Source of the DNA: Hyphomicrobiales bacterium
GTDB lineage: Bacteria > Pseudomonadota > Alphaproteobacteria > Rhizobiales > JAJFHB01
Reading direction: 5' to 3'
NCBI GenBank assembly: GCA_021775755.1
Contig: JAJFHE010000039.1
Coordinates: 304,031 to 368,030 of the forward strand
Length of the DNA: 64,000 bases
Part shown: piece after piece, positions 51,389-60,172 of the stretch
How positions within the stretch are numbered: position 1 is the stretch's first letter
Layout of the letters: every line of letters begins with the position of its first letter
Translations under genes and position numbers: made by a program
The notes under the pieces: generated by a model
Told to the model about the DNA's origin: nothing
Databases searched by the model: none
Seen by the model: only the letters and a program-made list of their open reading frames with translations

Positions 51389-52489
51389 TCAGCCGCCCGA
51401 CTGAACGTCGGCGAAGACCTGCTGGTAGCTTTCCTCGAATTCCGGCGCCAGCGACTTGAAGAACAGGCTGCTGTCGAGAACGGCCTGCGGGTCGGAGATG
51501 CCGAGATCAGCCAGTACGCTGGCGTCGGCGACCGTGTAGGCCTCTTTGTTGGTAGAGCCGTACCCGTAGTTCTCCATCAACCAGGCTCCGGATTCCGGCG
51601 ACGTCCAGGCATCGATCAGATCGTAGGCCGCGTCTTCGTTCTGCACGTCTTTGTGCATGACGAACCCGGCAATCCACGTGAACATGCGTTCTTTCGGGAT
51701 CATCATGCCGACGTCGAGACCTTGTTTCTTGAGGTTCACGAGCGATGCATTCCAGCCATAAGCAGCGACGACTTCGCCCGTCGCAATCGCCTGTTCAAGC
51801 TGTGTTGCATCCGACCAGTACAAGCGCAACATGTCGCGCTGCTTGGAGGCAAGCTTTTTCACTTCGGCGAGCTGTTCGGCATTCAGGGTGTAGATGTTGT
51901 CGTAACCCAGTACGAGTGCGGCGCACTGCACAACTGCAGCCGCCGTCTCGTAGTTCGAGAGGCGGCCGGAGTAATCTTCGTCATAGAGGATGCCCCATGA
52001 CGGATCGGTCTCGTATTTGTCGTCGACCAGGTCCTTGCGGTAGATGATCGAGCTGTTGCCGTATTCGCTCGGGATCATGTACTGCTCGCCGTCATAGACC
52101 ACCGAATCGTCGGTGCGCACACTTTCAATTAAGCTGCCCCAGTTGGCGAGGCGAGAAGTGTCGATCGGGCGCAGCAGGCCCGCATCCTTGAAGCGGCGCA
52201 CATTGTAGTTGCCCGGGTGAATGAGATCCGGCGACCAGCCGGTTTTCATCTTGGTGAAGGATTCTTCTTCCGTAGCGATGTGGCTGACCTCGGGCATGCC
52301 GCCGTACTTTTCGATGTAAGCCTTCATAAGGTCTTCGGCGTCGTATCCAGACCACGTGTGGTAGTGAACTTCACCGGCGGCCTTTGCCGATTTGGTCAGG
52401 ACGGGCATTGCGGTGTAGGCGACACCGAGCGCGGCGAGCGATTTCAGGATCTCGCGCCGGCTTAGGGGCAGTGATTTGCGATTGATCAT
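51389..52489 (-). CDS. Tat-exported polyamine/opine-type ABC substrate-binding protein (PotD family)
   Basis: A 366-residue periplasmic protein. The signal is twin-arginine (LSRREILKSLAALGVAYTAM, cleavage after AKA) and the mature protein begins GEVHYHTWSGYDAEDLMKAY. PotD-type marks are KTGWSPDLIHPGNYNVRRFK and the AYGWNASLVNLKKQG hinge near 250. It belongs with the permease and ATPase genes that run the opposite way from 53437, with the GntR gene between. The ligand could be a polyamine, a quaternary amine or an amide; the neighbouring amidase and aldehyde dehydrogenase favour an amide-bearing polyamine-like compound, which is inference. Confidence 0.84.
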   Translation of the reverse strand: MINRKSLPLSRREILKSLAALGVAYTAMPVLTKSAKAAGEVHYHTWSGYDAEDLMKAYIEKYGGMPEVSHIATEEESFTKMKTGWSPDLIHPGNYNVRRFKDAGLLRPIDTSRLANWGSLIESVRTDDSVVYDGEQYMIPSEYGNSSIIYRKDLVDDKYETDPSWGILYDEDYSGRLSNYETAAAVVQCAALVLGYDNIYTLNAEQLAEVKKLASKQRDMLRLYWSDATQLEQAIATGEVVAAYGWNASLVNLKKQGLDVGMMIPKERMFTWIAGFVMHKDVQNEDAAYDLIDAWTSPESGAWLMENYGYGSTNKEAYTVADASVLADLGISDPQAVLDSSLFFKSLAPEFEESYQQVFADVQSGG

Positions 52490-52546
52490 TTTGCTTCTCC
52501 CTTTGTGGATCTTTCTTAAATTGGCTTCCGGTTGATCCGGTCTTAT

Positions 52547-53263
52547 CTAACTTTCGTTGGCGGCCAGCTGTTGCACGACCGCGGCACATGCCCGATCGAC
52601 ATGCCGAGTACAGGCTCGCCGCAGCGCTTCCGCATCGCGGGTTTCTGCGGCACTGACGATTTCGTCTATGTCGTTCATCATTTCACTGCGCCGCCGTTCA
52701 CTGGCGAGAACCAGCCGGCGGAAAATCGAGACGCGGGTGTTGAGGGATCTAATGAATTGAGTGCAAACGCCGTTTCCCGATCCTTCGAACAGCACGGTGT
52801 AAAACTTTTCGATGATTGCCAGCGTCACCTCCGGGTCGTCTTCTCTGGCGGCTCTGGCCATTTCCTCGGCAATCAGCTGCAGATCCCGGACCTGCTCGTC
52901 AGTGGCATTGGCGGCGAAGAGTTCGCCCACGAGTCCCTCCAAAACGGCACGGACCTGATAGAGTTCCTTCGCATCGTCAATGCCAAGGGAAACCACCACG
53001 GGTCCGCGATGGGGGATGGTTTCAATCAGTTGCTCTGACTCAAGATGACGCAACGCCTCGCGCACCGATGTCCGGCTGACGCCGAGCATGTCGCACAGTT
53101 CACGTTCCTTCAGATGCGTGCCCGGTGGCAGCCGATGGTCGATAATCGCCTGGCGAATAACATCCGCCGCGCGCTCGCGAAGCGTCAGGGATTGCCGCCC
53201 GACCCGCATGGACTGGTCAGGTTTTACAGCCGATCGGGCGATGTCGCCTTCAGGCTTCAGCAT
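52547..53263 (-). CDS. GntR-family regulator with FCD domain (FadR type)
   Basis: A 238-residue regulator: an N-terminal winged helix (about 28-95; GTHLKERELCDMLGVSRTSV, REALRHLESEQLIETI) and a helical FCD ligand domain (about 100-230). One metal-binding His is visible in RACTRHVDRACAA; the usual two further His residues of FCD domains are not evident, so it may not be metal-dependent. It lies between the binding-protein gene and the permease genes, and an FCD-type operator sits in the promoter of the latter. Likely a repressor of uptake. Confidence 0.84.
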   Translation of the reverse strand: MLKPEGDIARSAVKPDQSMRVGRQSLTLRERAADVIRQAIIDHRLPPGTHLKERELCDMLGVSRTSVREALRHLESEQLIETIPHRGPVVVSLGIDDAKELYQVRAVLEGLVGELFAANATDEQVRDLQLIAEEMARAAREDDPEVTLAIIEKFYTVLFEGSGNGVCTQFIRSLNTRVSIFRRLVLASERRRSEMMNDIDEIVSAAETRDAEALRRACTRHVDRACAAVVQQLAANES

Positions 53264-53313
53264 TTAACGCTCCATTGTCGTCACTAATTTCTCGCGACAC
53301 ATGAATTCGCGGA

Positions 53314-53334
53314 CCAGTCACCACTGGACCAGTG
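53314..53334. promoter_or_regulatory. Triple half-site repeat upstream of the Pot-type permease operon
   Basis: CCAGT (53314-53318), ACTGG (53323-53327) and CCAGT (53329-53333) alternate in orientation; the last two form a perfect 13-base palindrome CACTGGACCAGTG at 53322-53334. It lies upstream of the candidate GntR operator and core promoter, where an activator or a second repressor dimer could bind. The protein that uses it is not known. Confidence 0.4.
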
Positions 53335-53356
53335 CCGTCAGCATAACGTCTATTTT

Positions 53357-53367
53357 TTGTATGACAA
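53357..53367. promoter_or_regulatory. Candidate FCD/GntR operator over the permease promoter
   Basis: TTGTATGACAA fits the FadR-subfamily consensus T-N-G-T-N3-A-C-N-A exactly. A TATTAT/TATAGT -10-like element follows at 53371-53379, 58-66 bases before the permease GTG, so the site would overlap RNA polymerase. The GntR gene begins 94 bases away on the other strand, consistent with control of both. Confidence 0.6.
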
Positions 53368-53436
53368 ACATATTATAGTACGATCTAAACGGGCGGTGAG
53401 GATGAAGTCCCGCACGCAAAAGGGGAGACGGTTCCG

Positions 53437-54342
53437 GTGAGCGACGTTTCTGTGGCGCAGGTCAAGGCGCATTCTCTGCGCGCGCTGTGGCATCGCACTC
53501 CGCAGTTGAGAGGGTATGCGCTGCTCTCGCCATCGCTCATATTGATGGCCGTGGCGCTCATATCGCCGTTCGTCATGCTTGCCGGCCAAAGTTTTGTGGT
53601 GGAACACAGTGGTGGTGAATGGACCGTGGGTCTCGGCAATTACCAGACCTTCTTTGAAAAACCCCAATACGTACGGGTGCTTGGACGTTCGGTCTGGATT
53701 TCATCTCTCGTTGCCATAACGACTGTCTTGCTGGCGTATCCGGCGGCCTATTTCATCGCGTTCCACGTGCGTGGCAACAAGACTCTGTGGCTGATCCTGA
53801 TCACGCTGCCGTTCTGGACCAGCTATCTCCTGCGGGTGTTCTCCTGGAAACTGATCCTCGGTTTTAATGGCGCGATAAACTCCGCACTTGTCTGGCTCGG
53901 GTTGACCGCACAGCCGTTGGAGTTTCTGCTCTACAACACCTTCGCAGTTGTTCTGACGCTCGCTCACGCGTGGGCGGCGTTTGCAATCCTGCCGATATTC
54001 GTATCGCTCCAGAAGATCGACCGCTCGCTCATAGACGCGGCGCGGGATCTGGGCGAGAGCAGCATTACCGCGTTTTTGCGTGTGACCCTGCCGCTTTCCA
54101 TGCCTGGCGTTGTCGCCGCCCTTTTGCTTGTTTTCATCCCGACAGTGGGAGACTACGTGACCCCGAAGCTCGTCGGCGGGCCGAATGGCCTCATGATCGG
54201 CAGCCTTGTCCAGCTTGCATTCGGCCGCCTCGACAACTGGCCGCTGGGCGCAGCGATTTCCATTGTCTCGATGATTTCGGTGACTAGCGCGGTTTGTATT
54301 TTTCTACTCGCGCTCGATATTCTCAAGAAGCGGCTGGCGTGA
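53437..54342 (+). CDS. potB: Polyamine-type ABC permease (PotB family)
   Basis: A 301-residue inner-membrane permease with about six segments. The EAA loop is SLIDAARDLGESSITAFLRV near 198-217, followed by TLPLSMPGVVAALLLVFIPT and the PotB-like GDYVTPKLVGGPNG. The start is GTG at 53437 with AGGGGAGA upstream. It pairs with the PotC-like gene two bases downstream. The symbol denotes the family; the true ligand is undetermined. Confidence 0.85.
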   Translation: MSDVSVAQVKAHSLRALWHRTPQLRGYALLSPSLILMAVALISPFVMLAGQSFVVEHSGGEWTVGLGNYQTFFEKPQYVRVLGRSVWISSLVAITTVLLAYPAAYFIAFHVRGNKTLWLILITLPFWTSYLLRVFSWKLILGFNGAINSALVWLGLTAQPLEFLLYNTFAVVLTLAHAWAAFAILPIFVSLQKIDRSLIDAARDLGESSITAFLRVTLPLSMPGVVAALLLVFIPTVGDYVTPKLVGGPNGLMIGSLVQLAFGRLDNWPLGAAISIVSMISVTSAVCIFLLALDILKKRLA

Positions 54343-54344
54343 TC

Positions 54345-55142
54345 ATGAGACAGGAGCGCGCCGGCACAAACTGGCTCAAGACCTACACGATCGCCTATCT
54401 TGTGTTCATTTATATGCCGGTGTTTTTGCTGCCGCTGTTCTCATTCAACGATGGGATCTATGTCGCCTTTCCGATGAAAGGGATCACGCTCAAGTGGTGG
54501 GAAGAGATGATCCACCAGACCGGTATGCACAAGGCGCTGTGGAATAGCTTTCAGGTCGCCATTCCGGTCGCGCTTATTGCCACGACGCTTGGTGTGTGCG
54601 CGGCGAAGGCGCTCACCGGTGTTCGGCTTGTCGGCAAGAAACCTCTGACCGGACTGTTCGCGCTGCCGCTGGTCATTCCGTTCATAATCCTCGGTATTGC
54701 CCTGCTCATTGCGTTCAACTCCACCGGCTTGAAACTGTCGCTGCTGACGGTCGGGATCGGGCATGTTCTGATCTGCATGCCGTTTTCACTCTTCGTTATG
54801 ATGTCGCGGCTTGAAAGTTTCGACCGGAGCGTCGAGGAAGCGGCGCGCGATCTTGGCGAAACCGCGTGGATGACGTTCTGGCGCGTGACCTTTCCGATCG
54901 CATTGCCGGGCATTGTCGCCAGCCTGTTGCTGACCTTTACCATTTCATTCGACGAGTTTTTGCTGGCGTTTTTTCTGACCGGCAATGATTCCACTCTGCC
55001 AATCTACATCTGGAGCCAGCTGCGGTTCCCGGCAAAACTTCCCGCCGTGCTGGCGCTTGGCTCGGCCATACTTGTTGTCACGGTGATGCTTGTGTTCGTC
55101 GCGGAGCGCCTGCGGCGCTCCGATGGCAGCAAAGCATCTTGA
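54345..55142 (+). CDS. potC: Polyamine-type ABC permease (PotC family)
   Basis: A 265-residue permease with about six membrane segments. The EAA loop is SFDRSVEEAARDLGETAWMT near 158-177 and is followed by FWRVTFPIALPGIVASLLLT and SFDEFLLAFFLTG, a PotC hallmark. The ATG at 54345 is two bases after the PotB stop. It completes the membrane channel of the importer and precedes the ATPase gene by 14 bases. Confidence 0.85.
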   Translation: MRQERAGTNWLKTYTIAYLVFIYMPVFLLPLFSFNDGIYVAFPMKGITLKWWEEMIHQTGMHKALWNSFQVAIPVALIATTLGVCAAKALTGVRLVGKKPLTGLFALPLVIPFIILGIALLIAFNSTGLKLSLLTVGIGHVLICMPFSLFVMMSRLESFDRSVEEAARDLGETAWMTFWRVTFPIALPGIVASLLLTFTISFDEFLLAFFLTGNDSTLPIYIWSQLRFPAKLPAVLALGSAILVVTVMLVFVAERLRRSDGSKAS

Positions 55143-55156
55143 GGAGAGGACGGTTT

Positions 55157-56254
55157 ATGTCCGACCGCGGGTTCATTTCGATTGATGGCGTCTCGAAACA
55201 TTTCGGCTCCGTTCGAGCCGTGGACGATGTTCGTCTCGACATTGCGAAGGGCGAGTTCTTCGGACTGCTCGGACCGTCCGGTTGCGGCAAGACGACGCTG
55301 CTGCGTCTTCTGGGGGGCTTTGAAACCGCGACAAGTGGTGACATCTACATTGACGGAGACGCCATGGCGGCAGTGCCGCCCAATCTGCGGCCCGTCAATA
55401 TGGTGTTCCAAAATTACGCGATTTTTCCGCATCTGAATGTATTTCAAAACATCGCCTTTGGCCTGCGCAAGGAGAAGTTCGCCGAAGCGGAGCTGAAACG
55501 CCGGGTGGAGGAGGCGCTCTCCCTGATCCGGCTTTCGGGATACGGGCAACGGGCCGCGCACGAGCTCTCCGGCGGGCAGCGTCAACGCGTTGCGCTGGCG
55601 CGTGCGCTGATCAAGAAGCCCAAGGTGCTGTTGCTCGATGAGCCGCTGGGGGCGCTCGACAAGAAGCTGCGCGAGCAGATGCAACTGGAGCTGCGCGACC
55701 TTCAGAAGACGCTCGGCATCACATTCGTCTTCGTCACCCACGATCAGGAAGAAGCGTTGACGATGTCGGACCGGATCGCGGTTATGTCAGAGGGCAACGT
55801 CCTTGAAATGGGCACGCCATCTGAGCTCTACGCGCGGCCGGGTACTCGTTTTGTGGCTGAGTTCCTGGGGGCGATGAATTTTTTCGAAGGCATGGTCAAA
55901 GGCTGCAAAGGCGGGGTTTACAGTCTGGAGACGGATCGCCTTGGCGTGATCAAGGCGGCCGCGGACAAAGGCAGCTTTGAACCCGGCGACCGGGTGACTG
56001 TCGGTCTGCGGCCTGAAAACATTCAAGTTTCGTTTCGCAAAGCCGAGGCGGGGCCGGGTGCGCAAAGGGGAACGATCGGAAATGCCGCCTATCTCGGCGA
56101 TCGCACGCACCTCTATGTCAAGGTTGCGGATGAGGTGGAGCCCGTTGTCGTCGGCGTGCAAAACCTTGAGGGCCACAGGATAGACATGGCCTCACCCGCC
56201 GAAGTGTTTCTCTCCTGGTCGCCATCTGCCGTGCTGCTTTTGAAGGCCGCCTGA
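55157..56254 (+). CDS. potA: Polyamine-type ABC ATP-binding protein (PotA family)
   Basis: A 365-residue ATPase. Walker A is GPSGCGKTTLLRLLGG near 40, the signature is LSGGQRQRVALARAL near 140, and Walker B is VLLLDEPLGALDKKL, with VTHDQEEALTMSD after it. A C-terminal TOBE domain (about 285-365; VGLRPENIQV) is present, as in PotA and other multi-substrate importers. The ATG at 55157 follows GAGGAGAGGA. The operon ends at a modest hairpin downstream. Confidence 0.87.
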   Translation: MSDRGFISIDGVSKHFGSVRAVDDVRLDIAKGEFFGLLGPSGCGKTTLLRLLGGFETATSGDIYIDGDAMAAVPPNLRPVNMVFQNYAIFPHLNVFQNIAFGLRKEKFAEAELKRRVEEALSLIRLSGYGQRAAHELSGGQRQRVALARALIKKPKVLLLDEPLGALDKKLREQMQLELRDLQKTLGITFVFVTHDQEEALTMSDRIAVMSEGNVLEMGTPSELYARPGTRFVAEFLGAMNFFEGMVKGCKGGVYSLETDRLGVIKAAADKGSFEPGDRVTVGLRPENIQVSFRKAEAGPGAQRGTIGNAAYLGDRTHLYVKVADEVEPVVVGVQNLEGHRIDMASPAEVFLSWSPSAVLLLKAA

Positions 56255-56273
56255 GCAAGCGCTAAGCGGTATT

Positions 56274-56295
56274 CTCCACATTCTTCAATGTGGGG
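56274..56295 (+). terminator. Possible weak terminator after the Pot-type operon
   Basis: CCACATT (56276-56282) and AATGTGG (56287-56293) close a CTTC loop; one to two more pairs including G-U extend the stem. CTTTCCCC follows instead of a T-run. It lies 19 bases after the ATPase stop and about 110 bases before the aldehyde dehydrogenase start. Confidence 0.45.
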
Positions 56296-56405
56296 CTTTC
56301 CCCATATCCAGTTTTCCGACTATAAGGCTTGCGGAATCGGCGCTGCCAGTTTTGTGTGAGCGCCTGGATCTTGGCGTTTGTTGCGCAATGGAGGAGCAGA
56401 TAGAG

Positions 56406-57839
56406 ATGCTCAGAAAAACCGAATTCTATATCGATGGTGCCTGGGTGGCACCGCAGACCGCGCATGATTTCGATGTCATCAATCCGGCTGACGAAGAGCC
56501 GTTCGCGGTCATTTCGCTCGGCTCCAAAGCGGATGTCGATGCAGCAGTGGGCGCCGCCCGGCGGGCATTCGAGGCCTGGAGCTTCACGCCCCATGATGAG
56601 CGGACGGCACTTCTCGAAAAGCTTGCGGAAGTTTATGAAGCGCGCTCGGACGAAATGGCGAAAACCATCTCCATGGAAATGGGCGCACCGATTTCGCTCG
56701 CGGTGCGGGCACAGGCGGCAGCGGGACTTGGCCACATCAAGGCTTTCATTCGCGAGGCCAGGAATTTTACGTTTGAGCGGCCGTTGCGCGACAACGCTCC
56801 CGAAGAGCACATAATCTATGAGCCGATCGGCGTGTGCGGACTGATCACTCCGTGGAACTGGCCGATGAACCAGATCGCGCTCAAGGTCGCGCCGGCGCTT
56901 GCAACCGGTTGCACCGTTGTGCTGAAGCCGTCCGAGATCTCGCCGCTCTCCGCCATGCTGTTTGCAGAAATGGTGGACGAGGCGGGCTATCCAGCCGGCG
57001 TCTTCAATCTCGTCAATGGCGACGGGCCGACAGTGGGTGAAGCGATGTCGGCGCATCCGGGCATCGACATGATGTCGTTTACCGGGTCCGCGCGGGCCGG
57101 CACCGCGGTCACCCGGGCGGCTGCCGACACGATCAAGCGCGTGACGCTGGAGCTTGGCGGCAAGGGACCGAACATCGTGTTTGCCGATTCCGATATTCCA
57201 AAATCCGTCAAGCGCGGCGCGGCACACTGCTTCAACAATACCGGGCAATCGTGCAATGCGCCGACGCGCATGCTGGTCGAGCGTTCCGCTTACGACGAGG
57301 CGGTTGCCGTCGCGACGGAAGCGGCGAACAACACGAAGGTCGGCGATCCGGCGGACGAAGGCTCCCACATCGGCCCACTGGTGTCGCAGATGCAGTTCGA
57401 CAAGGTGCAGCGCCTGATCCAGACCGGTATCGAGGAAGGCGCTCGTCTGGTTGCCGGGGGCACCGGGCGGCCGGAGGGTTTCAATCGCGGCTACTTCGTG
57501 CGGCCGACGGTGTTCGCGGACGTGAACAATGATATGACGATTGCACGCGAAGAGATTTTTGGTCCGGTGCTTTCCATGATCCCGTTCGATACGGACGACG
57601 AAGCCGCCAATATTGCCAATGACACGGCCTTCGGGCTCACGGCCTATATCCAGAGCGGCGATCAGGCGCGCGCCCGGAACCTGGCGCGCAAAATGCGCTC
57701 GGGCATGGTGCAGCTCAATGGTTCCGCGCGCGCGTCCGGCAGCCCGTTTGGCGGCTACAAACAGTCCGGCAACGGCCGCGAGGGCGGCCACTGGGGGCTG
57801 GAAGACTTCCTGGAGGTCAAGGCGGTGAGCGGGTGGTAG
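56406..57839 (+). CDS. NAD(P)-dependent aldehyde dehydrogenase
   Basis: A 477-residue aldehyde dehydrogenase superfamily enzyme. The general base Glu is in LELGGKGPNIVFAD and the catalytic Cys in HCFNNTGQSCNAPTR; ITPWNWPMNQI and EIFGPVLSMIPFD are family motifs. GGAGGAG precedes the ATG at 56406; an ATG at 56388 is in frame. Betaine-aldehyde, aminobutyraldehyde and general aldehyde dehydrogenases share these features. Its place 150 bases after a polyamine-type importer suggests oxidation of an aminoaldehyde made from the imported amine. This is inference. Confidence 0.85.
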   Translation: MLRKTEFYIDGAWVAPQTAHDFDVINPADEEPFAVISLGSKADVDAAVGAARRAFEAWSFTPHDERTALLEKLAEVYEARSDEMAKTISMEMGAPISLAVRAQAAAGLGHIKAFIREARNFTFERPLRDNAPEEHIIYEPIGVCGLITPWNWPMNQIALKVAPALATGCTVVLKPSEISPLSAMLFAEMVDEAGYPAGVFNLVNGDGPTVGEAMSAHPGIDMMSFTGSARAGTAVTRAAADTIKRVTLELGGKGPNIVFADSDIPKSVKRGAAHCFNNTGQSCNAPTRMLVERSAYDEAVAVATEAANNTKVGDPADEGSHIGPLVSQMQFDKVQRLIQTGIEEGARLVAGGTGRPEGFNRGYFVRPTVFADVNNDMTIAREEIFGPVLSMIPFDTDDEAANIANDTAFGLTAYIQSGDQARARNLARKMRSGMVQLNGSARASGSPFGGYKQSGNGREGGHWGLEDFLEVKAVSGW

Positions 57840-58288
57840 GGGCTTTGTTTGAGACATTGGCGGCTGCCGCGGCTTGACGGCCGCGCGCCGCATGTGCACC
57901 AAGCCGTACCGGCGGATTGGCGCCTGTCACCTGCCCGCGCCTGTCACCTGCCGGACCTGTTGCTGCGTTGGATGGCAACTGTTGGTGTGCCGGCACTGCC
58001 CCTTCGGCAGTTTCAATACCTAATCGCGTTTTGTCGAACGTCGGCGGCTGTCGCCAATCCTCTCGGAATGTGGCCATTCGTCAAAGCGCGATGTCTCAAA
58101 CAACCTTGAGCTGGGTCGTGTGAGTGGCGGAATTTTCGAAGTACGGGTATCTCAGCCGGTGATTTTGTGCTCCGGAAATGCACAATCGGGTGAATTTGAT
58201 CTATGAATGCGATGGTAATCTGTGCATGAAACAGCTGCCGCGATGTGCAGTGGCGAATTGGTTCGCACCGTAACGTCGAAAGTTTCCA
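57840..58288. other. 449-base intergenic region with hairpin and short tandem repeat
   Basis: No convincing gene lies here; the open frames are short and lack ribosome-binding sites. A GC-rich stem at 57860-57891 (arms CGCGGC/GCCGCG, extended by GCGGC/GCCGC past a small bulge) sits 20 bases after the aldehyde dehydrogenase stop but has no T-run. GCGCCTGTCACCTGCC occurs twice in tandem (57920-57935 and 57937-57952, period 17). The right-hand 200 bases are more AT-rich and probably hold the promoter of the epimerase operon. Confidence 0.5.
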
Positions 58289-59320
58289 ATGGCGATGCAT
58301 CTCGTGACAGGGGGATCCGGTTTTATCGGATCGACCATCGCCCGCCTCCTGTGCGAGCGCGGCGAACGCGTACGGGTGCTCGACATTTGGCGGGATCCGG
58401 AGATGCACACCGACATCGACTATGTGGAATGCGATATCAACGATGTCACGGGTGTTGAACGTGCGATGTCAGGTGTCGACTACGTGCATCACAATGTGGC
58501 GCTTGTTCCGCTGGCCAAGGCGGGAAAGCGGTTTCAGGAGGTAAACGTCGGCGGTACCCGCGTGGCTCTCGAAGCGGCGCGCAAACAGGGTGTCCGAATG
58601 TTTGGGCACATGTCGTCGAGCGCGATATTCGGATTGCCGAAATCGGTGCCGATTACAAACGACACTCCTCTGGAACCGGTGGAGATTTACGGCCGGGCAA
58701 AGCGCGATGCGGACGTTCTCGTGCGCAAGGCAGGATCAGAAGGCATGCCGGTCAGCGTGATCCGCCCACGCACCACGGTCGGGCCGGGCCGCCTTGGAAT
58801 ATTTGAGATCCTCTTTGAGTGGATCCGTGACGATGCCAGTATCTATACGATTGGGCCAGGAGACCATCTGTTCCAGTTCGTCCATGCCGATGATTTGGCC
58901 GAAGTCAGTATTGAGTGCTGTTTGCAGGAGGTTGCAGGCACCTTTAATGTCGGTACAGATCGTTTTGGTACGCTGCGTGAAGATCTCGAAGGTCTGATCA
59001 GGCACGCCGGTACCGCATCCAAGGTGAAGCGTCTTCCCGAAAAACCGGCGGTTCTGGCTCTGAAGATGCTCGATTTTCTGCGCTTATCACCGCTTGGTCC
59101 TTATCACTATCTTGCCTATCAGCATCCCTATTACTTCGATATATCGCCGGTTCGGAACGCACTCGGCTGGGCTCCCCGATACAGCAATCTGGAGATCTTG
59201 TGTTCTGCGTATGACTGGTATGTAGGGCACGCTAAAACCGCGGCAGGATCAGACAACGAATCGATGCACAAAAGATCCGTAAAACAAGGCATACTCCGGC
59301 TGCTCAAGGCAATGTCCTGA
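58289..59320 (+). CDS. NAD-dependent epimerase/dehydratase (extended SDR)
   Basis: A 343-residue sugar-epimerase-type SDR. The NAD motif is VTGGSGFIGSTIARLL at the N-terminus; the catalytic Ser-Ser/Tyr-x3-Lys set is GHMSSSAIFG near 107 and EIYGRAKRDAD near 132. The C-terminal part has FQFVHADDLAEVSIECCL and LGWAPRYSNLE, typical of nucleotide-sugar epimerases. It starts a plus-strand block with an SMR protein, GMC oxidoreductase, UbiA-type transferase and a second epimerase. It probably modifies a sugar or lipid-linked sugar. Substrate unknown. Confidence 0.82.
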   Translation: MAMHLVTGGSGFIGSTIARLLCERGERVRVLDIWRDPEMHTDIDYVECDINDVTGVERAMSGVDYVHHNVALVPLAKAGKRFQEVNVGGTRVALEAARKQGVRMFGHMSSSAIFGLPKSVPITNDTPLEPVEIYGRAKRDADVLVRKAGSEGMPVSVIRPRTTVGPGRLGIFEILFEWIRDDASIYTIGPGDHLFQFVHADDLAEVSIECCLQEVAGTFNVGTDRFGTLREDLEGLIRHAGTASKVKRLPEKPAVLALKMLDFLRLSPLGPYHYLAYQHPYYFDISPVRNALGWAPRYSNLEILCSAYDWYVGHAKTAAGSDNESMHKRSVKQGILRLLKAMS

Positions 59321-59397
59321 GCTGAAAAACGGAGAACGATGGCAGCCCAAGGGGTTGCGGGCGTGCTGCACGTTTCAAGAACTAGGGGCTCAACTTC

Positions 59398-59751
59398 ATG
59401 CTTGCCTGGATTGCTCTGCTTCTCGCTATTGTGCTGAACACGACCGGCAACGTCTTTATCAAAATGGCAGGCCTTGCCAGCAGCGGTGAGACACTTGACC
59501 TGATTTTCAGCTGGCCGTTTTTTTTTGGTGCAGCCCTGTTCGGCCTTAGTCTTGTGTTCTACGCAAAGGCCCAGAGTCTGCTTCCTCTATCCGTTGTCTA
59601 TCCCGTGCTTGTCGGCGGTACCGTGATTACAATCTCACTTGTGGCACTGACGGTTTTCGGAGAGCGCCTGGGACTGGCGCAGATTGTGGGCATGGCGATG
59701 ATTATCGGCGGGATTATTCTCTTAAGCGCCTTTGGGAAAGTCATTGCATGA
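59398..59751 (+). CDS. SMR/EamA-type small membrane transporter, ArnE/ArnF-like
   Basis: A 117-residue protein with four membrane segments. Segment 1 is AWIALLLAIVLNTTGNVFIK, which lacks the Glu14-type proton/drug residue of EmrE; ArnE/ArnF subunits also lack it. VYPVLVGGTVITISLVALTV and FGERLGLAQIVGMAMIIGGI match the last two segments of the family. Without the Glu it is unlikely to be a drug exporter. A flippase for a polyprenyl-linked sugar would fit the UbiA-type transferase downstream. Homodimer or partner not seen. Confidence 0.75.
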   Translation: MLAWIALLLAIVLNTTGNVFIKMAGLASSGETLDLIFSWPFFFGAALFGLSLVFYAKAQSLLPLSVVYPVLVGGTVITISLVALTVFGERLGLAQIVGMAMIIGGIILLSAFGKVIA

Positions 59752-59788
59752 CCGGATGCGGATGTTCGGGCCGGGAGCGACTGGTTAG

Positions 59789-60172
59789 ATGCTCCGATCG
59801 ATCGTAAAAATGCTTTTGGCTGACGTGCCCGCGATTCCGCCGGATGAAGCGCAGGACGTGGAGGACCGGGCAGTCGGCTTCGTCGCAGCCGCCCTTTCCA
59901 GTGCGCCGGCGCATATTCGATCGTCTGAACGCCTCGCCCGGGTAGTATTTTGGCTGTGCCTTCGCCTCGGCATTTCGGTTGCTACCTTTGAACGCCTGGC
60001 GCCACCCTGTGCTGACCTTGTCCGTGTTTATCGCTCGCTTGCCGTGTTCGCCTGTTTTGAACAACCCGGAATGGCCCGGGCTCTGGGGGGCGAGGCCGCC
60101 GAAGACCGGCATCTCCGTTTCCGGAACGAACGCAAGCGTGCCATTGCGGCCGCCAAGGGGGGCGAGGCGTGA
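59789..60172 (+). CDS. Hypothetical protein coupled to a GMC oxidoreductase
   Basis: A 127-residue soluble, mainly helical protein that I do not recognise. It starts MLRSIVKMLLADVPAIPPDE and ends in a basic tail (LRFRNERKRAIAAAKGGEA). Its stop overlaps the GMC oxidoreductase start (ATGA at 60169-60172), which suggests it is a small subunit or assembly partner of that enzyme, much as gluconate dehydrogenase has a small subunit. No cofactor motif and no signal peptide are visible. Confidence 0.6.
   Translation: MLRSIVKMLLADVPAIPPDEAQDVEDRAVGFVAAALSSAPAHIRSSERLARVVFWLCLRLGISVATFERLAPPCADLVRVYRSLAVFACFEQPGMARALGGEAAEDRHLRFRNERKRAIAAAKGGEA

Noticed and set aside
56262..57902. A 546-codon open frame on the minus strand
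   Set aside because: It lies opposite the clear aldehyde dehydrogenase; its Arg/His-rich composition is typical of an antisense shadow.
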